Position numbers and translations under genes: made by a program | Assembly: GCF_000010125.1 (NCBI RefSeq) | Contig: NC_007350.1 | Span: 124,001 to 188,000, forward strand | Origin: Staphylococcus saprophyticus subsp. saprophyticus ATCC 15305 = NCTC 7292 | GTDB lineage: Bacteria; Bacillota; Bacilli; Staphylococcales; Staphylococcaceae | Direction of reading: 5' to 3' | Length of the DNA stretch: 64,000 nt | Notes under the pieces: generated by a model | The model's database searches: none | The model's input: the letters and a program-made list of their open reading frames with translations, nothing else | What the model was told of the DNA's origin: nothing | In this document: positions 16,907 through 27,260 of the stretch, one piece after another | How positions within the stretch are numbered: the first letter of the stretch is position 1 | Layout: the number at the start of each line of letters is the position of its first letter

Positions 16907-18759
16907 TTGAATTATGACAATTTGGGAAAAGAAATTATTGATTTAGTTGGTGGAGAAAATAATATCTCATCATTAGAGCATTGTGCAACTCGCTTAAGAT
17001 TTGTACTGAAAGATACAGATCAAGCAGATAATTCAAAAATAAATGAACTGCCTAAAGTTTTACAAGTCGTAGAACAAGGTGGGCAGTTTCAAATTGTTAT
17101 TGGCAATGATGTTGCAAATGTATATGACGCAATTGTAAAAAATTACAGTATTGGTCAAACTTATGCTAAAGAAGAAAACGAATCAGGGAAACGCAACATT
17201 ATAAATATCATATTTAGTTATATATCGGGAACGTTTTCTCCGCTATTACCTGCACTCGCAGGCTCTGGTATGTTGAAAGCATTACTCGAAATATTAAAAT
17301 CATTGAATTGGATTAACGACAAAGGTGCGACATTTGCGATTTTAAATGCGACATCAAACGGAGTTTTTTACTTTTTACCGATATTTATTGGTATGTCTGC
17401 TAGTAAAAAATTGAATGTGAATCCATATATAGGTGGTGTGATTGCAGCGTCGTTACTCGAACCATCGTTTACTAATCTCCTTAAATCAGAAGAAAATCTA
17501 ACTTTTATAGGTCTGCCTTTGGTAGTTACTGATTTTGCTTCTACAGTGTTTCCATTATTAATTGCTATTGCCATCTATGCGCCACTTGAACGCTTGCTTA
17601 AACGATGGGTTCCAAAAGTATTGCAATTATTTTTAGTTCCTATGTTAAGCCTCATTATTATGGTGCCATTAACTGTTTTAGTATTTGGTCCTTTTAGTGA
17701 ATATGTGAGCAGTGGCATCGGCATCGATTATATGCCTGGTTTTTCTAGAATATTAACTGGGGTTATCATCGCATCGTTTTGGCCATTCTTAGTAGTACTA
17801 GGTGTTCATTGGGGGTTAGTCCCTATCATGATAGATAACTTTGCTCATGGTGGAGATATATTCATAGCAATTACTGCTGCTTCTGTTTTTGCACAAATTG
17901 GAATTGCGTTTGGTGTCGTTTTACGTTCTCGAAGAAACAAAGATTTAAGATCACTATCTATAGGTACAACGTTATCAGGATTATTAGCAGGTGTTACTGA
18001 GCCTATTTTATATGGACTTATTTTATGGTATAAACGGCTCATACCTATTGTACTCGTTTCAGGTGCCATTGGCGGTGCTATAATAGCTATTTTTGATGTG
18101 CGAGTGACAACGTTTGTGTTAAATAATTTATTTATTATACCAGTATTTAAACCAATATACGGCTACATTCTAGGTATTGCAATCGCATTGATTATTGGTA
18201 CGATTTTAACATTTGTGTTCGGTTTTGAAGCTAAAAATAGTGAAAAACCTTTGGAAGCTAAAGAAAATACAAATAACTTGCAAGAAGGTGCATCGACAAT
18301 GATATTTGCACCCTTATCAGGAGAAATTGTAAAACTGGAAAATGCGCCAGACCCAGTATTTTCAACCGAAGCAATGGGTAAAGGGATTGCTATTGAACCT
18401 GAAAATGATACGGTATATGCACCTTTTGATGGGGTGGTTGAAACCATCTTTAATACAAAACATGCCATTGGATTCGAAGTCATGAAGGGGTAGAAATGAT
18501 TATCCATATAGGTTTAGAAACTGTTCAATTAAAAGGGGAACATTTCGATGTTTTTGTTGAAGAAAACCAAAAAATTTCACAAGGCGAACCTCTAATAAAA
18601 TTTAATAATAAAGCAATTAAAAAAGAAGGTTATAAACTCATAACGCCTGTTGTTATAACAAACAGCGAGAACATAGAAAAAATAAAATTTAATGAAAGTC
18701 TTAGCATTACACATGGTCAAAAACTAATGGAATTAAAATATATTAAGAGAGGTGTGTAA
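16907..18759 (+). pseudogene. Beta-glucoside PTS EIIBCA (BglP-like) with a frameshift in EIIA
   Basis: Two consecutive ORFs (16907-18493 and 18496-18759) form one PTS permease. The TTG start at 16907 follows GGGGTGATG. EIIB occupies residues 1-80 with the phosphorylatable Cys26 in SLEHCATRLRF. EIIC has about ten membrane helices (110-440, including HWGLVPIMIDN and GVTEPILYG). EIIA starts at about residue 465 (IFAPLSGEIVKLENAPDPVF, YAPFDGVVETIF). After HAIGFEV one base is missing near 18482, since GTCATGAAGG would read V-N-E-G with one more A. This separates the EIIA part containing the phosphohistidine (IIHIGLETVQLKGEHF). Without that histidine the permease would need EIIA from elsewhere. The next gene is the matching glucosidase. 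Confidence 0.85.
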
Positions 18760-20193
<1,434 letters not shown>

Positions 20194-20331
20194 ATAGTTA
20201 ATGAAAAAGAGTTTCAAATAATTATCTCAAATGATCAAATTAGTGAAATATAATTTCTAAGTGAGACGATGAGAACATTTAAATCATGATTAAGGGTAGA
20301 AAATAATAGTACAATTGATGGAGGGATTTTA

Positions 20332-21187
20332 ATGAGTAAAACAATTAGATTAATCGCACCAGATTGGCAATCAGGAGGTAGAGCAGCCTATTATCATGGG
20401 GGCACACTTATTAAACTGGTTAATTCCTAATGATTCTAACCAAGAAGCTTTTGAGATTAAAGTCGAAGAACCAGATGAAGACGCATTAGAATTAGAAAAT
20501 GGTGTATACGGGCAGTCTCAAATAATAAATAATGTAAAGCAAGCACAAGATATTTTAAATCAAGAACAACCAGATAAAGTAGTTACTTTAGGCGGCAATT
20601 GTATGGTCTCACAAGCACCTTTTGATTATTTAAATCAAAAATATGGTGATGAACTCGGTATTGTTTGGATTGATACACATCCAGATATTTCATATCCTAA
20701 AGACATTACAAATGAACACGCCATGGTTGTAGCTAATTTACTTGGTGAAGGCGATAGTGAATTGTCGAAATTGGTTAAAGCACCATTAAAAACTAATCAA
20801 TTTTTACACGTAGGTTTACAAGAATTATTAGATTTTGAAGCGGAAAATCTAGAAAAATTAAATTTTGATTATAAAGTACAAGGCACAGAAAGTTATAATT
20901 ATGAAGAAATACAACAATGGATTAAGGAAAATAACTTTTCGAAAATAGCCATCCATTTTGATATTGATGTCTTGGATCCAAATGAGTTTCGTGCCACTTA
21001 CTTTGCGGAACCTCATATTGAATCGTTCCCAGCAGCAGCTGGACAAATGTCCTTGTCGCATTTAAATGACATACTAAAAGGCATTTCAGAAAATAATGAT
21101 ATTGTAGGCTTTACTGTAGCAGAGTACATGCCATGGGATGAAATCAATCTGAAAAATACATTGAAAGATTTGAATATATTCCATTAA
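20332..21187 (+). pseudogene. Arginase/agmatinase-family hydrolase with an N-terminal frameshift
   Basis: An ATG at 20332 behind GGAGGG gives MSKTIRLIAPDWQSGGRAAY, then YYHGG before the frame is lost. The next frame continues GAHLLNWLIPNDSNQEAFEI to the end. The switch is at a run of five G residues (20399-20403) where four would keep the frame. The remaining 263 codons have ureohydrolase metal motifs: LGGNCMVSQAPF, IDTHPDIS (DxHxD-like with a changed order) and HFDIDVLDP. The GGNH of true arginases is GGNC here, so the substrate may differ. The gene stands alone after the bgl genes. Confidence 0.8.
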
Positions 21188-21190
21188 ATA

Positions 21191-21230
21191 AAAAGAACCG
21201 TTGCTATTCAATATAGCAGCGGTTCTTTTA
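21191..21230. terminator. Bidirectional terminator between the arginase-like gene and trhO
   Basis: AAAAGAACCGTTGCTAT and ATAGCAGCGGTTCTTTT form a hairpin with A/T tracts on both sides. Confidence 0.88.
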
Positions 21231-21233
21231 TAG

Positions 21234-22184
21234 TTATTTAACTAATTCTTTAAAATTTTCTAAGCGTTTCGCTTTTTCTTCATCGCTAATGTTATGTTTT
21301 TTTACATAACGGTTATTTTCGTGTTTTGCACACTCATGTGAGCAAGCGCCTAAATAACGCGCTTCGTTTTCTTCTGATACAAGGATTTGTTTGTTACATT
21401 CAGGGTTACTACAATTGATATAACGTTCACAAGGCGTACCATCGAACCATTCTTTTCCTACTACAGTTTTATCTACATGATTCACTTCTACACTGATACG
21501 TTCATCGAATACGTACATTTTTCCGTCCCAGAATTCACCTTTTGTTTCGGGGTCTTTACCGTAAGTAGCAATGCCGCCTTCAAGTTGACTCACATCTTCA
21601 AAGCCTTCTTTTAGTAAGTAACCAGAGAATTTTTCACAACGAATACCACCAGTACAATACGTTACAATTTTTTTATCCATAAATTGCTCTTTATTTTCTT
21701 TAATCCAGTCAGGTAAATCTCTGAATCTTGTGATATCAGGACGAACTGCACCACGGAAGTGGCCTAAATCGTATTCATAATCGTTTCTAGCATCAATCAC
21801 AACAGTATCATCTGATAATAATGCTTCTCTAAATTCTTTTGGTGACAAATAGTTACCCGTAAGTTCTCTAGGGTTTACATCATCTTCAAGGTCTAGAGCA
21901 ACGATTTCTTGTCTAGGGCGAACATGCATTTTTTTGAAAGCGTGTCCTTCGGCTTCATCCACTTTAAAAGTAATCCCTTGGAATCTAGCATCGTTTTTTA
22001 ATGCTTCCATATATTTATCGGTAGCTTCGACTGTACCAGAAACTGTCCCATTAATACCTTCAGTAGATACGAGAATACGACCTTTAAGTTCTAAGTCTTT
22101 ACAAAATGCTAAATGCTCAGTTGCAAATAATTCAGGGTCATCGATTGTTGTATATTTGTAATATAATAATACTCTATAATCCAT
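21234..22184 (-). CDS. trhO: tRNA uridine(34) hydroxylase TrhO (rhodanese domain)
   Basis: A 316-residue rhodanese-type protein. The N-terminal acylphosphatase-like domain (about 1-95) includes [16 protein letters not shown]. The rhodanese domain (about 120-215) includes [20 protein letters not shown], and Cys177 lies in the active loop [12 protein letters not shown]-terminal cysteine-rich region follows ([31 protein letters not shown]). The family makes 5-hydroxyuridine at the tRNA wobble position using prephenate-independent chemistry. The length and all motifs are normal. It is a single gene with a shared terminator downstream. Confidence 0.92.
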   Translation of the reverse strand: MDYRVLLYYKYTTIDDPELFATEHLAFCKDLELKGRILVSTEGINGTVSGTVEATDKYMEALKNDARFQGITFKVDEAEGHAFKKMHVRPRQEIVALDLEDDVNPRELTGNYLSPKEFREALLSDDTVVIDARNDYEYDLGHFRGAVRPDITRFRDLPDWIKENKEQFMDKKIVTYCTGGIRCEKFSGYLLKEGFEDVSQLEGGIATYGKDPETKGEFWDGKMYVFDERISVEVNHVDKTVVGKEWFDGTPCERYINCSNPECNKQILVSEENEARYLGACSHECAKHENNRYVKKHNISDEEKAKRLENFKELVK

Positions 22185-22429
22185 AATACTAATCTCCTTT
22201 TATTTCTTGTTCTTATAAATTTATATAAAATGTTGGTATCATTTTTTCGCTAATATAAAGTATGTGAGTATCTTCAATTTAATAAGGTTTATTTATTTTT
22301 TGAGCGAAAGCATAAAATTATCATTATTACATTATAACAAAAAAGGGATATTATTCAATTTATTAATTTAAGTATCTTCATTATTTTTATTATATTAAGT
22401 AAAGATTTTTGATTAATGTAATAATAAAT

Positions 22430-22458
22430 GCTCTCTACAAGTAAATCTTGAAGAGAGC
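22430..22458 (-). terminator. Terminator of the small membrane protein gene
   Basis: GCTCTCT and AGAGAGC pair across a 15-base loop, with a weak T tract on the minus strand. Confidence 0.6.
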
Positions 22459-22471
22459 AAGTTAATATCTA

Positions 22472-22693
22472 TTATGATTTCTTTTTATTTGTAAATATTA
22501 ATGCACCAATTAAGCTGATTGTGCTGATGGCAAAAATAATGTTCATGATAGATAATGTTTCGATAATAACGACATCTTTGCCGAGTCTCTCAAAAGCATT
22601 TTGTTGCATTTCTTTTTCTGAACTCAAATTACTTTCAGATCTTGTTTCTTTATTTTCAATATCTTCTAACATTCTTTCTTCTACTTTAGGCAT
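22472..22693 (-). CDS. Small single-span membrane protein of unknown function
   Basis: A 73-residue protein with a strong ribosome site (AAGGAGGAATTCT before the ATG). The N-terminal 40 residues are acidic and polar (ERMLEDIENKETRSESNLSS), followed by one membrane helix (about 47-68) and a basic end (TNKKKS). No family is recognised. It stands alone between trhO and msrA, with its own terminator. Confidence 0.72.
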   Translation of the reverse strand: MPKVEERMLEDIENKETRSESNLSSEKEMQQNAFERLGKDVVIIETLSIMNIIFAISTISLIGALIFTNKKKS

Positions 22694-22775
22694 AGAATTC
22701 CTCCTTATATTAATTTATTTTCCCTTTTTAAAAACAGTCAATCATATTGTGTGATGCTGAATTAAATAGAAGTGA

Positions 22776-22804
22776 TTGAAAAAGTAACGGTAAATTACTA
22801 TACT
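22776..22804 (+). promoter_or_regulatory. Sigma-A promoter of msrA
   Basis: TTGAAA (22776-22781) and TATACT (22799-22804) are 17 bases apart, 36 bases before the msrA ATG. Confidence 0.75.
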
Positions 22805-22839
22805 CAAATGAGAATGAATATCATGAGGAGCGGATTGCA

Positions 22840-23310
22840 ATGGAAACAGTATATTTAGCAGGTGGATGTTTATGGGGCGTACAAGCATTTGTAAAAACGT
22901 TACCCGGCGTTATCAATACTGAAGGTGGAAGAGCTAACGGTATTACGGATACGTTACACGGTGAATATGATGGTTACGTGGAAGTAATTAAAACAGAATT
23001 CGACCCACAAAAAGTATCAGTAACAGATTTGATGGGTTATTTATTTGAAATTATTGACCCATATAGTGTGAATAAACAAGGTCAAGATGTAGGCTTAAGA
23101 TATAGAACTGGATTATACAGTGAAGATGAGAAACATTTAAAAGAGGCTCAACAATTCATAGATGGCATTGAGGACCATCACCTTATTGCTACTGAAGTAT
23201 TACCACTAACGAATTATGTAAGAAGTGCAGAAGAAAACCAGGATCGCTTATCAAGATTTCCAGATGATTATTGTCACTTACCTAAAGAACTTGTTTATAA
23301 GTATAAATAA
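22840..23310 (+). CDS. msrA: Peptide methionine sulfoxide reductase MsrA
   Basis: A 156-residue thiol reductase that repairs methionine-S-sulfoxide in proteins. The catalytic motif is GGCLWGVQAF, with Cys9 and the common GCFW reading CLW here. It continues GRANGITDTLHGEYDGYVEV, QGQDVGLRYRTGLY and ends FPDDYCHLPKELVYKYK. The length is that of short MsrA forms without an added MsrB domain. A clear promoter lies upstream and a strong hairpin after the stop is shared with the converging PSM gene. Confidence 0.9.
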   Translation: METVYLAGGCLWGVQAFVKTLPGVINTEGGRANGITDTLHGEYDGYVEVIKTEFDPQKVSVTDLMGYLFEIIDPYSVNKQGQDVGLRYRTGLYSEDEKHLKEAQQFIDGIEDHHLIATEVLPLTNYVRSAEENQDRLSRFPDDYCHLPKELVYKYK

Positions 23311-23315
23311 AAAAC

Positions 23316-23371
23316 AAACCCCTTTTCTAAATGATTCCTACATAAGTAAGAATTTTAGAAAAGGGGTTTTG
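23316..23371. terminator. Bidirectional terminator of msrA and the PSM gene
   Basis: AACCCCTTTTCTAAA and TTTAGAAAAGGGGTT pair; T tracts follow in both directions. Confidence 0.88.
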
Positions 23372-23379
23372 TGTGTGAT

Positions 23380-23511
23380 TTATTTAAAGAAACCTAAAAC
23401 AGAGTCTACACCTTTAGCTAAAACATCTGCGATACTAACGCCCATTGTTGCCCAGTCGTGTGCTAATCCTACGTTTACTGCATTACCAATTGCTTCTACG
23501 ATTCCTGTCAT
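23380..23511 (-). CDS. Beta-class phenol-soluble modulin
   Basis: A 43-residue peptide: [20 protein letters not shown], then [20 protein letters not shown] and FFK. The ATG (23511) follows AAAGGAGTG. The length, the pattern IVxAIxxAV...DWATMGxSIAxxLxKGxD, and the amphipathic C-terminal helix match PSM-beta and the related SLUSH/gonococcal-growth-inhibitor peptides of coagulase-negative staphylococci. These are exported without a signal peptide by the Pmt transporter and affect biofilm structure and membranes. Only one copy is present here, while many species have tandem copies. Upstream, at about 23600-23630, GAGTTAGG and ACAATTAA could be degenerate AgrA half-sites; this is weak. Confidence 0.88.
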   Translation of the reverse strand: MTGIVEAIGNAVNVGLAHDWATMGVSIADVLAKGVDSVLGFFK

Positions 23512-23785
23512 GTGAGACACTCCTTTATTTTGAAAAATTTAAATTAAAACTTGCGCTTTAATTCGTTAAACACAATATATATCTTTTTGTTAATTAATTG
23601 TGTAAAAATGCCTAACTCACTATTTTTTTATGCCTAAGTGTAATAATAGTTTTTTTATAGGAATTGTTAAAAATAAATAAAAAATTCAAATTTTTGTAAA
23701 GACTTAAATGTTGTATGGAAATGTCTGGAAGAATATGCAATATTGTAATTGATTGGGCTATATAAAATTTAGGAGGCGATTGAGT
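23512..23785. other. Divergent promoter region between PSM-beta and the IsaB-like gene
   Basis: This AT-rich stretch of 274 bases without an ORF must hold the start signals for both flanking genes. I could not fix a clear -35/-10 pair for either. Confidence 0.4.
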
Positions 23786-24286
23786 ATGAATCAATTGGTT
23801 AAGGTAACATTAGCAACTGGATTAGCACTGAGCGCAATGGTTGCCACAACGAGTAGCATGACATCAAACTCAACTTTTATTGCACATGGATCAGAAAATA
23901 TTGATTATCAAGTAAATGGTTATACTACTGACGCAAATGACTTTATATTGGAGCCATCATTTATTGAAGCCGTAAAAAATAATAACTTCGTGATTAACGG
24001 TTATAATATTACTGGAAACGAACAACAAGAGAGTTCGATGATTGATATATATGATCAAATCATTGCAAAGACAGGGGAGCAAACAGCTTCAATGGTAGAT
24101 TTTGAAGTGAAGAAGGGTGCAGTATCGAAGGAAGCTTTAATTGAGCAATATGGTCAACCTATTGAAAAGCCATTTGAAAGTGCTCAAGGATTTGATTATA
24201 GATATCATATTGGAGATAACATAGTTCAATATATTGTTGAAGATGGTTATGTGAAAGATGTACAAATTAATGCAGAAAATGAATAA
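23786..24286 (+). CDS. IsaB-like secreted protein
   Basis: A 166-residue secreted protein. The ATG at 23786 follows AGGAGG; an upstream in-frame GTG gives no better signal. The signal peptide spans about residues 1-36 (VTLATGLALSAMVATTSS). The mature part, YQVNGYTTDANDFILEPSFI then NNFVINGYNITGNEQQESSM, MVDFEVKKGAVSKEALIEQY and YIVEDGYVKDVQI, parallels the immunodominant antigen IsaB of S. aureus (YNGYIGNNANFLLDKNFV, VKINGFKLA). IsaB binds extracellular nucleic acid and has been linked to biofilm and host-cell effects. Similarity is moderate, so the role is inferred. Confidence 0.75.
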   Translation: MNQLVKVTLATGLALSAMVATTSSMTSNSTFIAHGSENIDYQVNGYTTDANDFILEPSFIEAVKNNNFVINGYNITGNEQQESSMIDIYDQIIAKTGEQTASMVDFEVKKGAVSKEALIEQYGQPIEKPFESAQGFDYRYHIGDNIVQYIVEDGYVKDVQINAENE

Positions 24287-24300
24287 ATAACAGACGATTC

Positions 24301-24339
24301 AAAAAAGCACAATGCTACTTATAATGGCATTGTGCTTTT
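24301..24339. terminator. Terminator between the IsaB-like gene and TetR
   Basis: AAAGCACAATGC and GCATTGTGCTTTT form a strong hairpin usable in both directions. Confidence 0.88.
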
Positions 24340-24352
24340 ATTATATGTTTTA

Positions 24353-24919
24353 TTAACCTAATAAAGAATCAGGTATAATTTTATGGATAATGGTAGATAG
24401 TTCTTCTGGGGTTTCTTGTTGACCATTATTGACCCATTCTTGAATAATACCAAATATAGCATTACTCAAGAAAACTACAAAATAGTGTCGTTCTTTTTCA
24501 CTAAAATGGGATTTTTTTGTGTATGGGAAAACATTCTTTTCCGCATTATATTGTAATGTTTTTTTTAGTTGATTTTGAACGTCAGGTGATCCATTATTCG
24601 AAATGAGCAACAATAAAAGCTCGGCTTCATTATTCCAAAAGTTAATTATATGATAATACAACAAATGACGTTCACTTTGTAATAAACTTTGAACTCTTTT
24701 GCTGCCTTCTTTTGTAATTTCAAATTGATATTGTTCCACTAAATCAAACTTGTCTTTGTAATGTAAATAGAAAGTGCCTCGACTAATGCCAGCTACTTCA
24801 CATATATCTTTAACTGAAATATCATCATACTTTTTATGCTTCAACAGCGTTATTAATGCCTTTCTGGTATTTCTTTTTGTTTTTAATATACGCGAATCTG
24901 TCATCATTTCTTCATTCAA
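24353..24919 (-). CDS. TetR-family regulator of the adjacent ABC exporter
   Basis: A 188-residue TetR protein with the DNA-binding domain at about residues 10-60 (TRKALITLLKHKKYDDISVK, then VAGISRGTFYLHYKDKFDLV) and a ligand-binding C-terminal part. It is divergent from the ABC ATPase/permease pair. A perfect 11-bp palindrome (25031-25041) lies between the promoter and start of the ABC operon, an obvious candidate operator. The arrangement indicates a repressor that is released by an exported substrate; the ligand is unknown. Confidence 0.85.
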   Translation of the reverse strand: MNEEMMTDSRILKTKRNTRKALITLLKHKKYDDISVKDICEVAGISRGTFYLHYKDKFDLVEQYQFEITKEGSKRVQSLLQSERHLLYYHIINFWNNEAELLLLLISNNGSPDVQNQLKKTLQYNAEKNVFPYTKKSHFSEKERHYFVVFLSNAIFGIIQEWVNNGQQETPEELSTIIHKIIPDSLLG

Positions 24920-24983
24920 TTAAACTCACTCCAAATATTAATAGACATATATTTTATTATGTTCATTAACGGTTATTTTTCCA

Positions 24984-25041
24984 TTGCTTTTGCAAAGTAG
25001 AGGTATATAATCGCATTATGAACGATAATTGACACTGTGTC
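24984..25041 (+). promoter_or_regulatory. Promoter and candidate TetR operator of the ABC exporter
   Basis: TTGCTT (24984-24989) and TATAAT (25006-25011) are separated by 16 bases. The palindrome GACACTGTGTC (25031-25041) lies about 20 bases downstream of the -10, where a bound TetR dimer would block elongation. Confidence 0.65.
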
Positions 25042-25058
25042 TAATAAGGAGGCTTTAT

Positions 25059-25787
25059 ATGTCTGAACTTGTAGCCAAATTGACAAATGCAACGAAATAT
25101 TATGGTAAGAAGAAAGTTTTAGATCATATCGATATAGAGTTATCATCTGGAAAAATATTAGGACTTATCGGGCCAAGTGGTTCTGGCAAAACAACTACGA
25201 TTAAATGTCTCATGGGTATGGAGAAATTAGATGAAGGTCATGCTCAAATTTTTGATACTGAAATACCAGATCGTAAAATTTTAAATGAAATCGGTTATAT
25301 GGGCCAAAGTGATGCATTATATGAATCACTGACTGCACATGAAAATTTAGTCTTTTTTGGTAATTTAATGGGCTTAAAAGGAGAGAAATTAAAGCAAGCT
25401 ATAGCGACTAATATGAAACTTGTGAATTTAGAAGGAGAATTAAACAAAATTGTTAATACTTTTTCTGGTGGGATGAAACGTAGATTATCATTAGCTATTA
25501 CATTACTTGCGAATCCAAACCTTATTATTTTAGATGAACCTACAGTAGGCATAGATCCAAGTCTAAGAAGAGATATATGGAAGCAGTTAAAACATTTAAC
25601 TAAAAAAGGAAAATCAGTGATTGTGACTACACATGTTATGGGGGAAGCTGAACGCTGTGATTATATAGGTTTAATTGTAGAAGGACGATTATTTATTATG
25701 GGTACGCCACAAGAACTAAAAGATAAATTTGGCGTAGATTCTATAGAAGAAGTATTTATTAAAGCTGAAGCGGAGGTGCAATCATGA
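25059..25787 (+). CDS. ABC-2 exporter ATP-binding protein
   Basis: A 242-residue ATPase starting at ATG 25059 behind TAAGGAGG. Walker A is GPSGSGKTTT, the signature NTFSGGMKRRLSLA, Walker B LIILDEPTVGIDP, and the switch histidine lies in VIVTTHVMGEAERC. It is of the DrrA/NodI-like drug-export subclass. Its stop overlaps the permease start by ATGA, so the two are coupled. The divergent TetR protein is the likely controller. Confidence 0.92.
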   Translation: MSELVAKLTNATKYYGKKKVLDHIDIELSSGKILGLIGPSGSGKTTTIKCLMGMEKLDEGHAQIFDTEIPDRKILNEIGYMGQSDALYESLTAHENLVFFGNLMGLKGEKLKQAIATNMKLVNLEGELNKIVNTFSGGMKRRLSLAITLLANPNLIILDEPTVGIDPSLRRDIWKQLKHLTKKGKSVIVTTHVMGEAERCDYIGLIVEGRLFIMGTPQELKDKFGVDSIEEVFIKAEAEVQS

Positions 25788-26878
25788 GATTCAAAGCAGT
25801 GTTCATAAGAGTGATTAAAGAATTATTAAGAGACAAAAGAACTTTGGCGCTCATGTTATTTGCACCAATCCTAGTATTAACATTATTATATTTTGTATTC
25901 GATACAAATTCAGAAACTGATTTAAAAATAGGCATCGATGACAATGTACCCCAAAAAATTGTGAATGCATTACCTTCAGATAAAGTAGATATAGAAAAAA
26001 TAAAATCGCCCGATTCTATAAAAGATACGATCGTAAATACTAAATTAGATAGTTACATTACGAAAAATGGTTCTAATTTAGAGGTCACATATGCAAATGA
26101 AGATCCTAGTAAAACAGGTTCAACAAAACAATTACTTGGTAGCGCGATACAACAAAATAAGATGCAAGATATGATGAAAATCGTTGAAAAAATACCGAAT
26201 AATATGAAACAAAAAAATGCACAACAAGATGAAAATGTTAAATTAGATAATCATTATTTATATGGAGATGAAGATAGCACTTATTTTGATAAAATGTTTC
26301 CGATATTAATTGGTTTCTTCGTATTTTTATTTGTGTTTTTAATATCAGGCATTGGATTATTACGAGAACGTACAAATGGAACATTAGAGCGCTTATTAGC
26401 TACATCCGTTAAACGTAGTGAAATCGTATTTGGTTATTTAGCTGGCTATGGATTGTTTGCAATTCTCCAAACACTATTGATTGTATTTTATGCAATTCTC
26501 ATATTAAACATTGAAGTGGCAGGTAGTATTTGGTGGGTACTATTAATCAATATTTTAATTGCATTAGCTGCGTTAGCGATGGGAATCTTCGTATCAACAT
26601 TTGCAAATTCAGAATTCCAAATGATCCAATTTATTCCAATTGTAGCAATACCACAAGTTTTCTTTTCAGGTATTATTCCTCTTGAAAATATTGCTGATTG
26701 GGTCAGTGTGATAGGCTATTTGTTTCCATTACGCTATGCTGGGGATGCATTGACCAATATTATGATCAAAAGCCAAGGATTCGAATTTATTTGGTTCGAT
26801 ATTGGTATTCTGTTCGTATTTATTTTCGTATTTACAGTGCTTAATATTGTAGGTCTTAAGCGTTATAGAAAAGTTTAG
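25784..26878 (+). CDS. ABC-2 type permease
   Basis: A 364-residue permease with one N-terminal membrane helix (about 20-40), a large extracytoplasmic domain (about 45-170, with NSETDLKIGIDDNVPQKIVN) and five to six C-terminal helices (from FPILIGFFVFLFVFLISG). LLRERTNGTLERLLATSVKR is the conserved coupling region of ABC2_membrane_3 exporters. It presumably exports a lipophilic drug or lipid together with the upstream ATPase. A strong terminator follows. Confidence 0.9.
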   Translation: MRFKAVFIRVIKELLRDKRTLALMLFAPILVLTLLYFVFDTNSETDLKIGIDDNVPQKIVNALPSDKVDIEKIKSPDSIKDTIVNTKLDSYITKNGSNLEVTYANEDPSKTGSTKQLLGSAIQQNKMQDMMKIVEKIPNNMKQKNAQQDENVKLDNHYLYGDEDSTYFDKMFPILIGFFVFLFVFLISGIGLLRERTNGTLERLLATSVKRSEIVFGYLAGYGLFAILQTLLIVFYAILILNIEVAGSIWWVLLINILIALAALAMGIFVSTFANSEFQMIQFIPIVAIPQVFFSGIIPLENIADWVSVIGYLFPLRYAGDALTNIMIKSQGFEFIWFDIGILFVFIFVFTVLNIVGLKRYRKV

Positions 26879-26920
26879 AACAAACGATAAAAAGGTAAAT
26901 TTATTAAATTATATTCAATT

Positions 26921-26974
26921 AAAGCTTCTTTTTAAGTACACACTTTAGGGTGATAACTTAAAAAGAAGCTTTTT
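26921..26974 (+). terminator. Terminator of the TetR-linked ABC operon
   Basis: AAAGCTTCTTTTTAAGT and ACTTAAAAAGAAGCTTTTT pair around an 18-base loop. The remaining roughly 285 bases up to uafA hold no ORF and must carry the uafA promoter, which I could not place. Confidence 0.85.
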
Positions 26975-27260
26975 CTATAGCAAAAATTTTTGAAAACGGG
27001 ACAAAATTAAATTTATTGACGGTAAGAAATAAAATTCACAGAAATGATACAGATACAATTAAATTCAGTGAGAAAGCGATTGTGGGTTATTGGTTTTCCA
27101 TTGATTTTAATAAACTAAAGCATAATATTCTTGTGTAATTATAAAATATTATGGAATTATTTTGTACTATTAGGTAAAATAAGAAATGTATTGTGCTAAA
27201 AGGAAATAAAGTACAATAAAAATCAACTAGAAATTTAGGTTAGTAAATTAGGAGGAACAT

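Noticed and set aside
23225..23515. A plus-strand frame overlapping the msrA end
   Set aside because: It is opposite the PSM-beta gene, lacks a ribosome site, and its peptide has no sensible composition.
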